DNA from: JAIXWP01 sp943372555
GTDB taxonomy: Bacteria > Bacteroidota > Bacteroidia > Flavobacteriales_D > Sanyastnellaceae
Reading direction: 5' to 3'
DNA length: 5,455 bases
Assembly (NCBI GenBank): GCA_943372555.1
Contig: CALRZB010000171.1
Coordinates: 1 to 5,455 of the forward strand
Positions 1 to 5,455 of this stretch are shown piece by piece. Under the pieces are notes generated by a model. That model ran no database searches. It was not told where the DNA came from and saw only the letters and a program-made list of their open reading frames with translations. Each line of letters starts with the position of its first letter. Positions within the stretch are counted from its first letter, which is position 1. The translations under genes and the position numbers were made by a program.

Positions 1-841
1 GCATGAATCCAAATAGATTGTGAGCAGCTTCGCTTAGACTCGAATCTATAGACAAGGTTCTATCCAATTCAGAATTGCTTGATTTGTTCCAGTACAGATG
101 TCCAATTCTACTACCCAAATGTTGTTGCTCCAATTCTTCTACATTGCCCAAAAAGAAAGGTTTTCTTGGGGCGTAATGCGATGTTAATTGCCCTGGCGCA
201 TTTGGTTTACTGGTGCTGTGGGTTGCAGAAATAATAGGAAGTCCAAAGTTCGAAAGTTGTTTTTCATCAATGCCTCCCCAACGTAATACATGGATTTCAT
301 CATTCAAAATCTGAATGATTGTCGATTCAACACCGATATCGCACGGACCGCCGTCAAGAATCAAAGGTATTTTCTCCCCTAATTGATCATCCACATGTTG
401 AGCCGATGTTGGCGATATATAGCCGAAAGGATTTGCACTCGGTGCAGCCAATGGAAAAGGAATTGACCTTAAGAGCTCTAACGTCAATAAGTGATTGGGC
501 ATCCTAATCCCAACGGTATCAAGTCCAGAGCTAACGATGACTGGAATCAAATCTGATTTTTCAACTACCACAGTTAATGGACCAGGCCATAGGGCATTTG
601 TAATTTCTAAAATTTTAGGGTGAATATTTACTCCCCATTTATTGATATCCGACTGAATTCCAATATGAACAATTAGAGGGTCAAAGTCAGGACGGTTTTT
701 TGTCTCAAATATTTTTACAACCGCTTTAGGGTCCGTGGCATTAGCAGCCAAGCCATATACAGTCTCGGTGGGAATGCCCACCAACTGCCCTATTCGAAGG
801 AATAAGGAAGCTTCTGATATGTCTTTGGATATGATGGCCAT
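1..841 (-). CDS. sua5: L-threonylcarbamoyladenylate synthase, Sua5 type (C-terminus beyond the window)
   Basis: This enzyme makes threonylcarbamoyl-AMP from threonine, bicarbonate and ATP in the cytoplasm; the TsaB/TsaD/TsaE proteins then transfer the group to A37 of ANN-decoding tRNAs (t6A). The 280 visible codons read as a YrdC domain: GIPTETVYGLAANA at about 22-35, KNRP at 48-51, DPLIVHI at 54-60, LWPGPLT at 84-90, VGIRMP at 110-115, PSAN at 134-137 and DGGPCDIGVEST at 163-174. The family's conserved KxR and SxN residues (K48, R50, S135, N137) are present. A linker motif, APGQLTSHYAP at 215-225, leads into the Sua5 C-terminal domain, so this is the long Sua5 form, not the short TsaC form. 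Sua5 proteins usually exceed 300 residues, so some tens of residues lie off the left edge. The start is well fixed: an in-frame TAA lies four codons upstream of the ATG, and the next Met is residue 114. It is divergent from the protease gene. Confidence 0.96.
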   Translation of the reverse strand, partial: MAIISKDISEASLFLRIGQLVGIPTETVYGLAANATDPKAVVKIFETKNRPDFDPLIVHIGIQSDINKWGVNIHPKILEITNALWPGPLTVVVEKSDLIPVIVSSGLDTVGIRMPNHLLTLELLRSIPFPLAAPSANPFGYISPTSAQHVDDQLGEKIPLILDGGPCDIGVESTIIQILNDEIHVLRWGGIDEKQLSNFGLPIISATHSTSKPNAPGQLTSHYAPRKPFFLGNVEELEQQHLGSRIGHLYWNKSSNSELDRTLSIDSSLSEAAHNLFGFM

Positions 842-845
842 GGCG

Positions 846-853
846 CAAAATTA
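846..853 (-). promoter_or_regulatory. Candidate -7 promoter box for sua5, implying a leaderless or near-leaderless mRNA
   Basis: On the minus strand this reads TAATTTTG, an exact match to the Bacteroidota -7 consensus TAnnTTTG. Only four bases (CGCC) separate it from the ATG. In this promoter class transcription starts a few bases after the box, so the mRNA would begin at or very near the start codon. The -33 position holds only a T-run (871-875) rather than a clear TTG, which weakens the call. No Shine-Dalgarno sequence precedes the ATG. Confidence 0.4.
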
Positions 854-911
854 AACAAGGTTAACGGTTTAAAAATTCTTGGATTCCTGTTTAGGGTAAA
901 ATCAGTCAAAA

Positions 912-938
912 TTGAATAGAGATAACATATTATATTTC
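912..938 (+). promoter_or_regulatory. Candidate promoter of the secreted protease gene
   Basis: TTG at 912-914, a 16-base spacer and TATATTTC at 931-938 resemble the Bacteroidota -33/-7 promoter (TTG, about 17-20 bases, TAnnTTTG), with one mismatch in the -7 box and a slightly short spacer. Transcription would start near 943-945, leaving a leader of roughly 30 bases before the ATG at 976. The leader is A-rich and lacks a Shine-Dalgarno sequence, as is usual in this phylum. The rest of the 842-975 gap holds no reading frame of note. Confidence 0.4.
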
Positions 939-975
939 GCCCCGTAAAACCTGTAAAAAAATTTAACCAAGCTAA

Positions 976-2649
976 ATGAAAAAATTGCTACTCGCTGCGT
1001 TTTTCGCTGTCAGTCTGTGCGCTCAATCTCAAGTAACTCCTCCCGGTTACGCTATGAGCGAAAACGAAATCAGTCAAATCTCTACAATGGAATTGCCTTC
1101 ATTTAATCAAGCCGATTTGATTCGTGAAGCTGAGGAAAACGATAAATTGGGTAAAATGTCGATGTATGGTAAAATTATCGACTGGAATGTAAACGCTGAT
1201 AATGCGGGTGTTTGGACAACTTTGCCAAATGGAGATCGTATTTGGCAATTGCGTTTCAAAACATCAGATGCTAAAGCTGTGGGAGTTTTATTTAACGATA
1301 TGTATTTACCTGTAGGAAGTAAGCTATTTATCTATTCTGCTGATAGAAGCTATTTCGAAGGACCATACGATTCAAACGAAAATCACCCAAGTGGAATTTA
1401 TCGCACTGCTGAAGTTTTCGGCGACGAGGCTATTCTTGAATACATCCAACCTGCTGCAGTTGTTGGACAAGCTCATTTAGGAATTCGTGGTTTCATTAAC
1501 TTTTATCGTTTCATCTATGACACTCGCGAAGATCGCGGTGGAGTAGGCACTAGTGAAGCTTGCGAAGTGGATATTAATTGTCCTGAAGGCACTGATTGGG
1601 TAAACGAACGTCAAGCTGTTGTTCGACTAAGTTTAGTAGCTGGAGGTGGCGTTGGTCTTTGCACCGGTACTCTTGTAAACAACACTTCTGGTAATTGTAA
1701 AAATTATGTTCTAACAGCGATGCACTGCACAATTGATTCTAATTCTAGTGATCTATTGAGTTCCACTGTTCGTTTTAATTTCCAGCGTGCAAATTGTGGT
1801 TCAGGAAGTGCCCCTCAAGCACAACAAAAAGTAGGTATCATCCTCAGAGCTGATAGCAATGATGGTGGTGGATCCACAGGTTCTGATTTTGCTCTTGTTG
1901 AAATGGACGATGCAATCCCTGCATCTTGGGATCCATTTTATGCTGGCTGGAATGCTTCAACTTCAGCACCAACGGCTGATGGAGCAGGGCATAAAGGATA
2001 TTGTATACATCACCCTTCAGGAGACGCAAAGAAAATCTCTACGTCTAACACAGTTGTGCAAGGTACATGGGGTGCTTCAAATCATCACTGGAGAGTGACT
2101 TGGGTTGAAACAGTTACCGAATGGGGAGTAACAGAAGGCGGATCTTCGGGATCTCCTCTTTTCGATAAAAATCATTATATAGTTGGAACGTTGACTGGTG
2201 GTGGTTCTTTTTGCAATGCACCTACCGCGAGTGATTACTATGGTAAAATGGACAAACACTGGACTGGTAATCCTAACCCGTCTAATGAAGATTTAGTGGA
2301 TTGGCTTGATGCTGCAGGCACTGGCCTAACTTCTCTAGGTGGAGCTTATCCAAATACAAGTTCTAGTACTCCATGCGCTCCAACTGTGAGTGTAAATGAG
2401 TTGTCTTTTGAGAATGTAAGTATCTTCCCTTCAATAGCTTCTGAGAACCTTACAATTAGCATCAACGATGCTTTGAAAGGAATTAGTGCTCGCATTTTTG
2501 ATTCAGCTGGTAGAGAAGTTTCTTCATTCCAATTGAACGATAACCAAACTTCATTGAATGTGACTTCTTTTGAAACAGGTGTTTACTTCATCTCTTTCAT
2601 TGGTCAAGATTCAAACTTCGTAACGCAGAAATTTACTGTTGTTCGCTAA
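976..2649 (+). CDS. Secreted lysyl-endopeptidase-like trypsin-fold serine protease with T9SS type A sorting domain
   Basis: This 557-residue preproprotein is predicted to be an extracellular S1 endopeptidase. A Sec signal peptide covers about 1-19 (KK, then a hydrophobic LLLAAFFAVSL core, cleavage around AQSQ). Residues about 20-190 form a beta-rich propeptide. The catalytic domain, about 192-460, resembles Achromobacter protease I: LVNNTSGN at 233-240, LTAMHC with catalytic H250, SDFALVEM with D304, HHP at 345-347, GGSSGSPLF with S391, SDYYGK at 419-424 and DWLDAAGTG at 442-450. Six cysteines (C196, C202, C229, C251, C274, C413) sit where the three disulfides of that enzyme would place them; C241, C343 and C467 are extra. 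D420 lines up with the Asp that sets lysine preference, from remembered family alignments. The tail, about 472-557, has the type A T9SS pattern (IFPSIASENLTI, GVYFI, KFTVVR), so export across the outer membrane and tail removal are inferred. It ends in tandem stops (TAATAA). Lysine specificity is likely but not proven. Confidence 0.93.
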   Translation: MKKLLLAAFFAVSLCAQSQVTPPGYAMSENEISQISTMELPSFNQADLIREAEENDKLGKMSMYGKIIDWNVNADNAGVWTTLPNGDRIWQLRFKTSDAKAVGVLFNDMYLPVGSKLFIYSADRSYFEGPYDSNENHPSGIYRTAEVFGDEAILEYIQPAAVVGQAHLGIRGFINFYRFIYDTREDRGGVGTSEACEVDINCPEGTDWVNERQAVVRLSLVAGGGVGLCTGTLVNNTSGNCKNYVLTAMHCTIDSNSSDLLSSTVRFNFQRANCGSGSAPQAQQKVGIILRADSNDGGGSTGSDFALVEMDDAIPASWDPFYAGWNASTSAPTADGAGHKGYCIHHPSGDAKKISTSNTVVQGTWGASNHHWRVTWVETVTEWGVTEGGSSGSPLFDKNHYIVGTLTGGGSFCNAPTASDYYGKMDKHWTGNPNPSNEDLVDWLDAAGTGLTSLGGAYPNTSSSTPCAPTVSVNELSFENVSIFPSIASENLTISINDALKGISARIFDSAGREVSSFQLNDNQTSLNVTSFETGVYFISFIGQDSNFVTQKFTVVR

Positions 2650-2671
2650 TAATCGAATGATCAAATGATAC

Positions 2672-2706
2672 AAACCGTCTCGCCTTTAGCGAGGCGGTTT
2701 TTTTTT
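2672..2706 (+). terminator. Strong intrinsic terminator after the protease gene
   Basis: A 12-bp stem (2672-2683 with 2689-2700, one G-U pair) closes a 5-base CTTTA loop and runs directly into nine T residues (2698-2706). It lies 22 bases after the protease stop codon and reads in the protease direction. It should separate the protease transcript from ung, whose ATG is 16 bases beyond the T-run. The opposite strand has no T-run of similar length, so it is probably one-directional. Confidence 0.93.
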
Positions 2707-2710
2707 GGAG

Positions 2711-2718
2711 TAATATTG
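2711..2718 (+). promoter_or_regulatory. Candidate -7 promoter box for ung, close to the start codon
   Basis: TAATATTG matches TAnnTTTG at all but one base and ends four bases (ACGG) before the ung ATG. This is the same arrangement as at sua5. A promoter must lie hereabouts if the strong terminator just upstream isolates ung. No convincing -33 TTG is seen; that position falls in the terminator hairpin. GGAG at 2707-2710 is 12 bases from the ATG, rather far for a ribosome binding site. Confidence 0.3.
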
Positions 2719-2722
2719 ACGG

Positions 2723-3385
2723 ATGAAATTGGTGCTCGAAAAATCATGGATGAATGAAATAGGCGAGGAGCTTTCCAAACCCTATTTCAAATCACTTTTG
2801 ACTTTCGTAGAAAACGAATACACGAAAAGTATTTGCTATCCTCCTGAAGAACGAATCTTTGCTGCATTCCAGCACTGTTCTTTTGATAATACAAAGCTGA
2901 TTATTATCGGTCAAGACCCTTATCACGGACCGAAGCAAGCAAACGGATTATGCTTTTCTGTATATGACAATCAACAAATGCCTCCTTCGTTGGTCAATAT
3001 TTTTAAGGGCTTAAAGGAAGATTTGGGAAAGCCAATTCCTAATAGTGGGAATCTTGAACGTTGGGCAGATCAAGGAGTATTATTGCTGAATGACGTGCTC
3101 ACAGTGCGAGCAAAAACTCCAGAATCACATAAAGGAAAAGGGTGGGAAATTTTTACTGACGCGGTCATTCAAGTTCTTAATGAACGAAAAACCAATTTGG
3201 TCTTTCTTCTTTGGGGAAGTAAAGCTGAGAAAAAAGGGAAACTCATTGATAAATCAAAGCATTTGGTGCTTACTTCTGTGCATCCGTCGCCTCTTTCTGT
3301 ATACAGAGGCTTTTTTGAGAACAAACATTTCTCTAAAGCCAATGAGTTTTTAATCTCAAAAAATATCAAGCCAATCGAGTGGTAA
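2723..3385 (+). CDS. ung: Uracil-DNA glycosylase, family 1
   Basis: This enzyme removes uracil from DNA by cutting the N-glycosidic bond, which starts base excision repair of deaminated cytosine and misincorporated dUMP. The 220-residue length is normal for family 1 UNG (229 in E. coli). All hallmark motifs are present: the water-activating loop GQDPYHGPKQA at 63-73 with catalytic D65 and Y67, uracil-stacking F78 in GLCFSV, the uracil-reading N123 in LLNDVLTV, FLLWG at 161-165, and the leucine-intercalation loop HPSPLS at 187-192 with catalytic H187 and L191. The ATG at 2723 gives the expected short N-terminus ahead of the conserved W9. It is the only gene on its strand after the protease terminator and converges with the lectin gene, so it is probably transcribed alone. 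Nothing appears broken or missing. Confidence 0.98.
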   Translation: MKLVLEKSWMNEIGEELSKPYFKSLLTFVENEYTKSICYPPEERIFAAFQHCSFDNTKLIIIGQDPYHGPKQANGLCFSVYDNQQMPPSLVNIFKGLKEDLGKPIPNSGNLERWADQGVLLLNDVLTVRAKTPESHKGKGWEIFTDAVIQVLNERKTNLVFLLWGSKAEKKGKLIDKSKHLVLTSVHPSPLSVYRGFFENKHFSKANEFLISKNIKPIEW

Positions 3386-3410
3386 TTTCTTCTTATCTAA
3401 TTACCTCGAT
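3374..3410. terminator. Inverted repeat spanning both convergent stop codons, possible two-way terminator
   Basis: The arms are ATCGA + GGTAATT (3374-3378 and 3381-3387) and AATTACC + TCGAT (3399-3405 and 3406-3410). They pair as 7 + 5 bp with a 2-base bulge (GT, 3379-3380) and an 11-base loop. The ung stop codon lies in the left arm and the stop codon of the opposite gene lies in the loop. As the only fold seen between two genes 7 bases apart, it could end transcription from both sides. No proper T-run follows on either strand and the stem is AT-rich, so factor-independent termination would be weak. Confidence 0.4.
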
Positions 3411-5354
3411 ATTTCCCGTTTGTTCGCCACTTGCTCCATTTCCGCAATTGGTTGAATATTTCAGAATGTAGTAATAAACTCCATCTTCAACGTCATTCGC
3501 TTTCCAAGCTTTCGGATTTGTTGTTTCAAAAATGACAGACCCCCATCGATTAAACACTTGTAATTCGTAAGTATCGAAAATTTCTAGCAGATCAAAACCT
3601 GGATTGGTCAATAGAAACGGCTGCCAATTTGAATTTTTCTGATCGCCATTAGGTGTAATGATATTTGGAAACAACATGAAGGATAAATCAATATTGAAGT
3701 CTTCATCTTGGTATACGTCAATGACTTCTGAGGAAGAACAACCGTTTTCATTTGAAGTTACTGTGATTTCATACTCACCCGCCGAGTTCACTAAAGGAGC
3801 AAGACTATTTGCACCGCTAATAATATTTCCTAGTTCCGAATTCCAGCTTATTGAATAGTCATTGGCATTCGTCACAGTAATACCTTCTAGAATAATGCTT
3901 GGACGAATACACGTAAGACTGTCTTGCAAAGCAGCGGAAATGTTTGGTTGAGCAAAATCTGAGGTAATCACAATGCTCTCACTAGAAGAACAACCATTAC
4001 TAGGATTAGTAACCGAAACATTGTAAGTGCCTGGGTTGCTTACCTGAATGGAAGGATTGCCTCCAAAAATATTGCCCCCACTTGTCCAAAAGAATTGAGC
4101 ATCATCACCATTCGATATAGCTGTGATTTGTGAAACTATATTATTGCAATCAAGTTGCTGTATTCCCGAAATGTCAACTGTATATGGAGTCAAATTCTCT
4201 ATAATTTCAAAACTAATTGAGGAACTACAAAACCCTTCGAAATCAGCAGTTACAAAATATGTTCCGGGCGAATTCAGAGTTATGTTGTCTTCATTTATCC
4301 CTTCCAAAATTGAAGTAGGACCTTCGGCCCAATTGTAGTTTAGCAATAGATTCAAATTTGATTCTGCTTGCACAACAATATTCGGATTCTGACATGTGAT
4401 CTCAAGAATACTTGGAATCGTAATCACGAGATCCTCTACAACGACAGTAATGTCGGCATCGACTTGATTGCCGCACAAATCTGTGAAATTCACAGAATAG
4501 GTTGTTGTAACTGGAGGAGTAGCTGTTGGCGTGGCAGAGTTGGGATCATCTAAATAATCGATTGGTGTCCATGAATATGTTCCGTCTGCAGAACTCCCAG
4601 CGCTCAATAGTGCAGATGCGCCTGTGCATATATCTACTTGATTTCCTACTGATAAAATGTTCTCTTGCAAGCAAACAGTTTGGTTGTTGAACGATCCACC
4701 AGTAGCTGCTGTGAATCCCCAATACACAAGCGACTGTCCGCCAAAAACATCATCAATCAAATCGACTTGTCCTGAGAGTCTGAATACACAGTCATAATAA
4801 ACATTGATTGTCTGTGTAGAAGGCTCCCAAGTGATTTGAACTGTATGATTGAGACCGTCCTCAACATTGTTTCCAAAAGGATCGATATTAACGGGACCTG
4901 CAATATTGCTTGCACTATTGTGATTTATATCCCCATCTCTTTCTATTGCAACGTGATCTTGAAATGGATCTCCGTTCTCACCATTCTGCCAAGTGTCAAA
5001 TTCAATTCCGAGTGAGCCTGTTCCGAAATTCAAATACCCCATCCCTCCGCCACTTTCTCCAATTGCATTTGTGCCCACTGTTTGAAGTACAAAACAAATT
5101 CCATCAGCACCATTCGCATCGATATCACCAAAATTCATTTGAAACATCAAATCAAATGGCTGGTTCAGATTCAGTTGATCACCATACCACACAGTACCAT
5201 TTTGGGTTGTAAGTTCTCCTGTTAATTGATAGCAATCACTTCCCAATGAAATCGCGCTCCCATTCAAAAAATAGGTTTGACCCTGAGCCTCGCAAGAAAA
5301 CAATACCGAAATAAGAATGGCAAAAAAGAGGACTGCATTGATTTTGAAACTCAT
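3393..5354 (-). CDS. Secreted L-type lectin-domain protein with Ig-like repeats and T9SS type B (gliding-motility-associated) C-terminal domain
   Basis: This is a predicted cell-surface or released adhesin of 653 residues. A signal peptide covers about 1-26 (hydrophobic INAVLFFAILISVLF, then CEAQGQ). Residues about 27-229 form an L-type (legume-like) lectin fold: ADGICFVLQ at 83-91, then GIEFDTWQN at 116-124, DP at 129-130 and DHVAI at 133-137. E118, D120, N124, D129 and H134 match the Ca/Mn site of legume lectins, so sugar binding is plausible but the ligand is unknown. About 230-308 is a PKD-like domain (YSWTP, TTTYSVNF, DLCG). Three Ig-like repeats cover about 309-552. The tail, about 553-653, carries the type B T9SS signature: FPNIITPNGD at 562-571, LQVFNRWG at 598-605 and EDGVYYYI at 623-630. 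I chose the ATG at 5354 because it starts directly at the signal peptide. An in-frame TTG at 5414 would add 20 residues, with no signal-peptide character, ahead of it. The gene converges on ung with a 7-base gap. Confidence 0.93.
   Translation of the reverse strand: MSFKINAVLFFAILISVLFSCEAQGQTYFLNGSAISLGSDCYQLTGELTTQNGTVWYGDQLNLNQPFDLMFQMNFGDIDANGADGICFVLQTVGTNAIGESGGGMGYLNFGTGSLGIEFDTWQNGENGDPFQDHVAIERDGDINHNSASNIAGPVNIDPFGNNVEDGLNHTVQITWEPSTQTINVYYDCVFRLSGQVDLIDDVFGGQSLVYWGFTAATGGSFNNQTVCLQENILSVGNQVDICTGASALLSAGSSADGTYSWTPIDYLDDPNSATPTATPPVTTTYSVNFTDLCGNQVDADITVVVEDLVITIPSILEITCQNPNIVVQAESNLNLLLNYNWAEGPTSILEGINEDNITLNSPGTYFVTADFEGFCSSSISFEIIENLTPYTVDISGIQQLDCNNIVSQITAISNGDDAQFFWTSGGNIFGGNPSIQVSNPGTYNVSVTNPSNGCSSSESIVITSDFAQPNISAALQDSLTCIRPSIILEGITVTNANDYSISWNSELGNIISGANSLAPLVNSAGEYEITVTSNENGCSSSEVIDVYQDEDFNIDLSFMLFPNIITPNGDQKNSNWQPFLLTNPGFDLLEIFDTYELQVFNRWGSVIFETTNPKAWKANDVEDGVYYYILKYSTNCGNGASGEQTGNIEVIR
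3699..4430 (-). repeat. Three tandem Ig-like repeats of about 80 residues within the lectin gene
   Basis: The units lie at about 4430-4191, 4190-3954 and 3953-3699. Each follows the same plan: a strand ending in a cysteine (ITC, LDC, LTC), a hydrophobic strand, a central W (NYNWAEG, FFWTSGG, ISWNSEL), a PGTY or AGEY turn, and a closing CSSS motif (GFCSSSIS, GCSSSESI, GCSSSEVI). The cysteine pairs (residues 321/376, 403/455 and 482/539) probably form one disulfide per unit. The units have diverged at the DNA level, so they are old protein-level repeats, not recent duplications. They probably act as a stalk between lectin domain and cell surface. Confidence 0.8.
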
Positions 5355-5380
5355 AACGCACGAAGGTGTAAGATGAACAC
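5351..5380 (-). CDS. Possible 9-codon upstream reading frame overlapping the lectin gene start
   Basis: A GTG seven bases after a GGAGG opens nine codons (fMet-FILHLRAL). The TGA stop overlaps the lectin gene ATG as ATGA, an arrangement typical of translational coupling. Evidence for expression is lacking: a frame this short arises easily by chance, and if the promoter lies at 5392-5421 the GGAGG would not be in the mRNA. Recorded as a candidate only. Confidence 0.15.
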   Translation of the reverse strand: MFILHLRAL

Positions 5381-5387
5381 TTAATTT

Positions 5388-5392
5388 CCTCC
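5388..5392 (-). promoter_or_regulatory. GGAGG, Shine-Dalgarno-like sequence
   Basis: The minus strand reads GGAGG here, 33 bases before the lectin gene ATG and so too far to serve it directly. It is well spaced (7 bases) for the GTG of the small frame at 5380. Strong Shine-Dalgarno sequences are uncommon in Bacteroidota, and the other three genes here lack a well-placed one. It may be chance. Confidence 0.2.
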
Positions 5393-5421
5393 AAAAATGG
5401 CGATTTTTATTCAAAACTCAA
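5392..5421 (-). promoter_or_regulatory. Candidate promoter of the lectin gene
   Basis: On the minus strand, TTG (5421-5419), a 19-base spacer and CATTTTTG (5399-5392) resemble the Bacteroidota promoter, with one mismatch in the -7 box at an important first base. The distance from the box to the ATG, 37 bases, equals that at the protease gene. An alternative -7 box, TATTATTG (5429-5422), lacks a -33 partner. The remaining bases to 5455 hold no gene I can identify. Confidence 0.25.
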
Positions 5422-5455
5422 CAATAATAGGGTTGATGTTTGATGTTTGACTTTT

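Noticed and set aside
319..507. 62-codon plus-strand frame
   Set aside because: It lies antisense inside sua5, which has unmistakable family motifs through this stretch; the frame has no recognisable protein features.
1018..1035. Lipoprotein reading of the protease signal (SLC) and of the lectin signal (LFSC)
   Set aside because: The residues before each cysteine do not fit a canonical lipobox, and both proteins carry T9SS tails that normally go with ordinary signal peptidase I signals. The lectin case is less certain.
1844..2259. Several frames of 60-79 codons on both strands within the protease gene
   Set aside because: They overlap the conserved catalytic domain in other frames and have low-complexity, unrecognisable translations.
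2707..2710. GGAG as the ung ribosome binding site
   Set aside because: Twelve bases to the ATG is long and the motif directly abuts the terminator T-run; more likely incidental.
3090..3369. Frames of 87 and 66 codons within ung
   Set aside because: Shadows of the conserved ung coding sequence, with no start signals or family resemblance.
976..3385. Protease and ung as an operon
   Set aside because: A 12-bp GC-rich hairpin followed by nine T residues separates them, and their functions are unrelated.
3699..4430. Repeated GAAGAACAACC-like stretches as a CRISPR or DNA repeat array
   Set aside because: They encode the recurring CSSS motif of the Ig-like repeats, are about 240 bases apart and have diverged; they are protein repeats.
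3658..5212. Plus-strand frames of 61-100 codons opposite the lectin gene
   Set aside because: They are antisense to a well-supported coding sequence and show no domain features.
5355..5414. TTG start at 5414 giving a 673-residue lectin protein
   Set aside because: The added 20 residues put a charged, non-signal segment ahead of a clear signal peptide. The ATG at 5354 gives a standard secretory N-terminus.

Overview
The window looks like an ordinary chromosomal stretch from a member of the Bacteroidota, probably a flavobacterium-like organism. The clues are low GC, two proteins ending in the two classic type IX secretion (T9SS) sorting domains, start codons mostly without Shine-Dalgarno sequences, and promoter-like boxes of the Bacteroidota type (TTG, 16-19 bases, TAnnTTTG). 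The genus cannot be fixed from this sequence alone.

Layout: (1) Bases 1-841, minus strand, hold most of a Sua5-type L-threonylcarbamoyladenylate synthase, which makes the precursor of the tRNA t6A37 modification; its C-terminus runs off the left edge. (2) A 134-base divergent promoter region follows. (3) Bases 976-2649, plus strand, encode a secreted lysyl-endopeptidase-like serine protease: signal peptide, propeptide, S1 catalytic domain with an intact triad, and a type A T9SS tail. A strong intrinsic terminator follows. (4) Bases 2723-3385, plus strand, encode uracil-DNA glycosylase (Ung), starting only 16 bases after that terminator. (5) Bases 3393-5354, minus strand and convergent with ung, encode a large secreted protein: signal peptide, L-type (legume-like) lectin domain, PKD-like domain, three Ig-like repeats and a type B (gliding-motility-associated) T9SS tail. 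The two convergent genes are 7 bases apart, and an inverted repeat spans both stop codons.

The four genes do not form a pathway and probably not an operon. Two are housekeeping genes (tRNA modification, uracil repair). Two are T9SS cargo: an extracellular protease and a presumed carbohydrate-binding surface protein. I see no mobile element, CRISPR array, RNA gene or clear novel system. The points most worth a second look are small: possible leaderless starts at the two housekeeping genes, the inverted repeat between the convergent genes, a short upstream reading frame touching the lectin gene start, and specificity-site differences in the protease.
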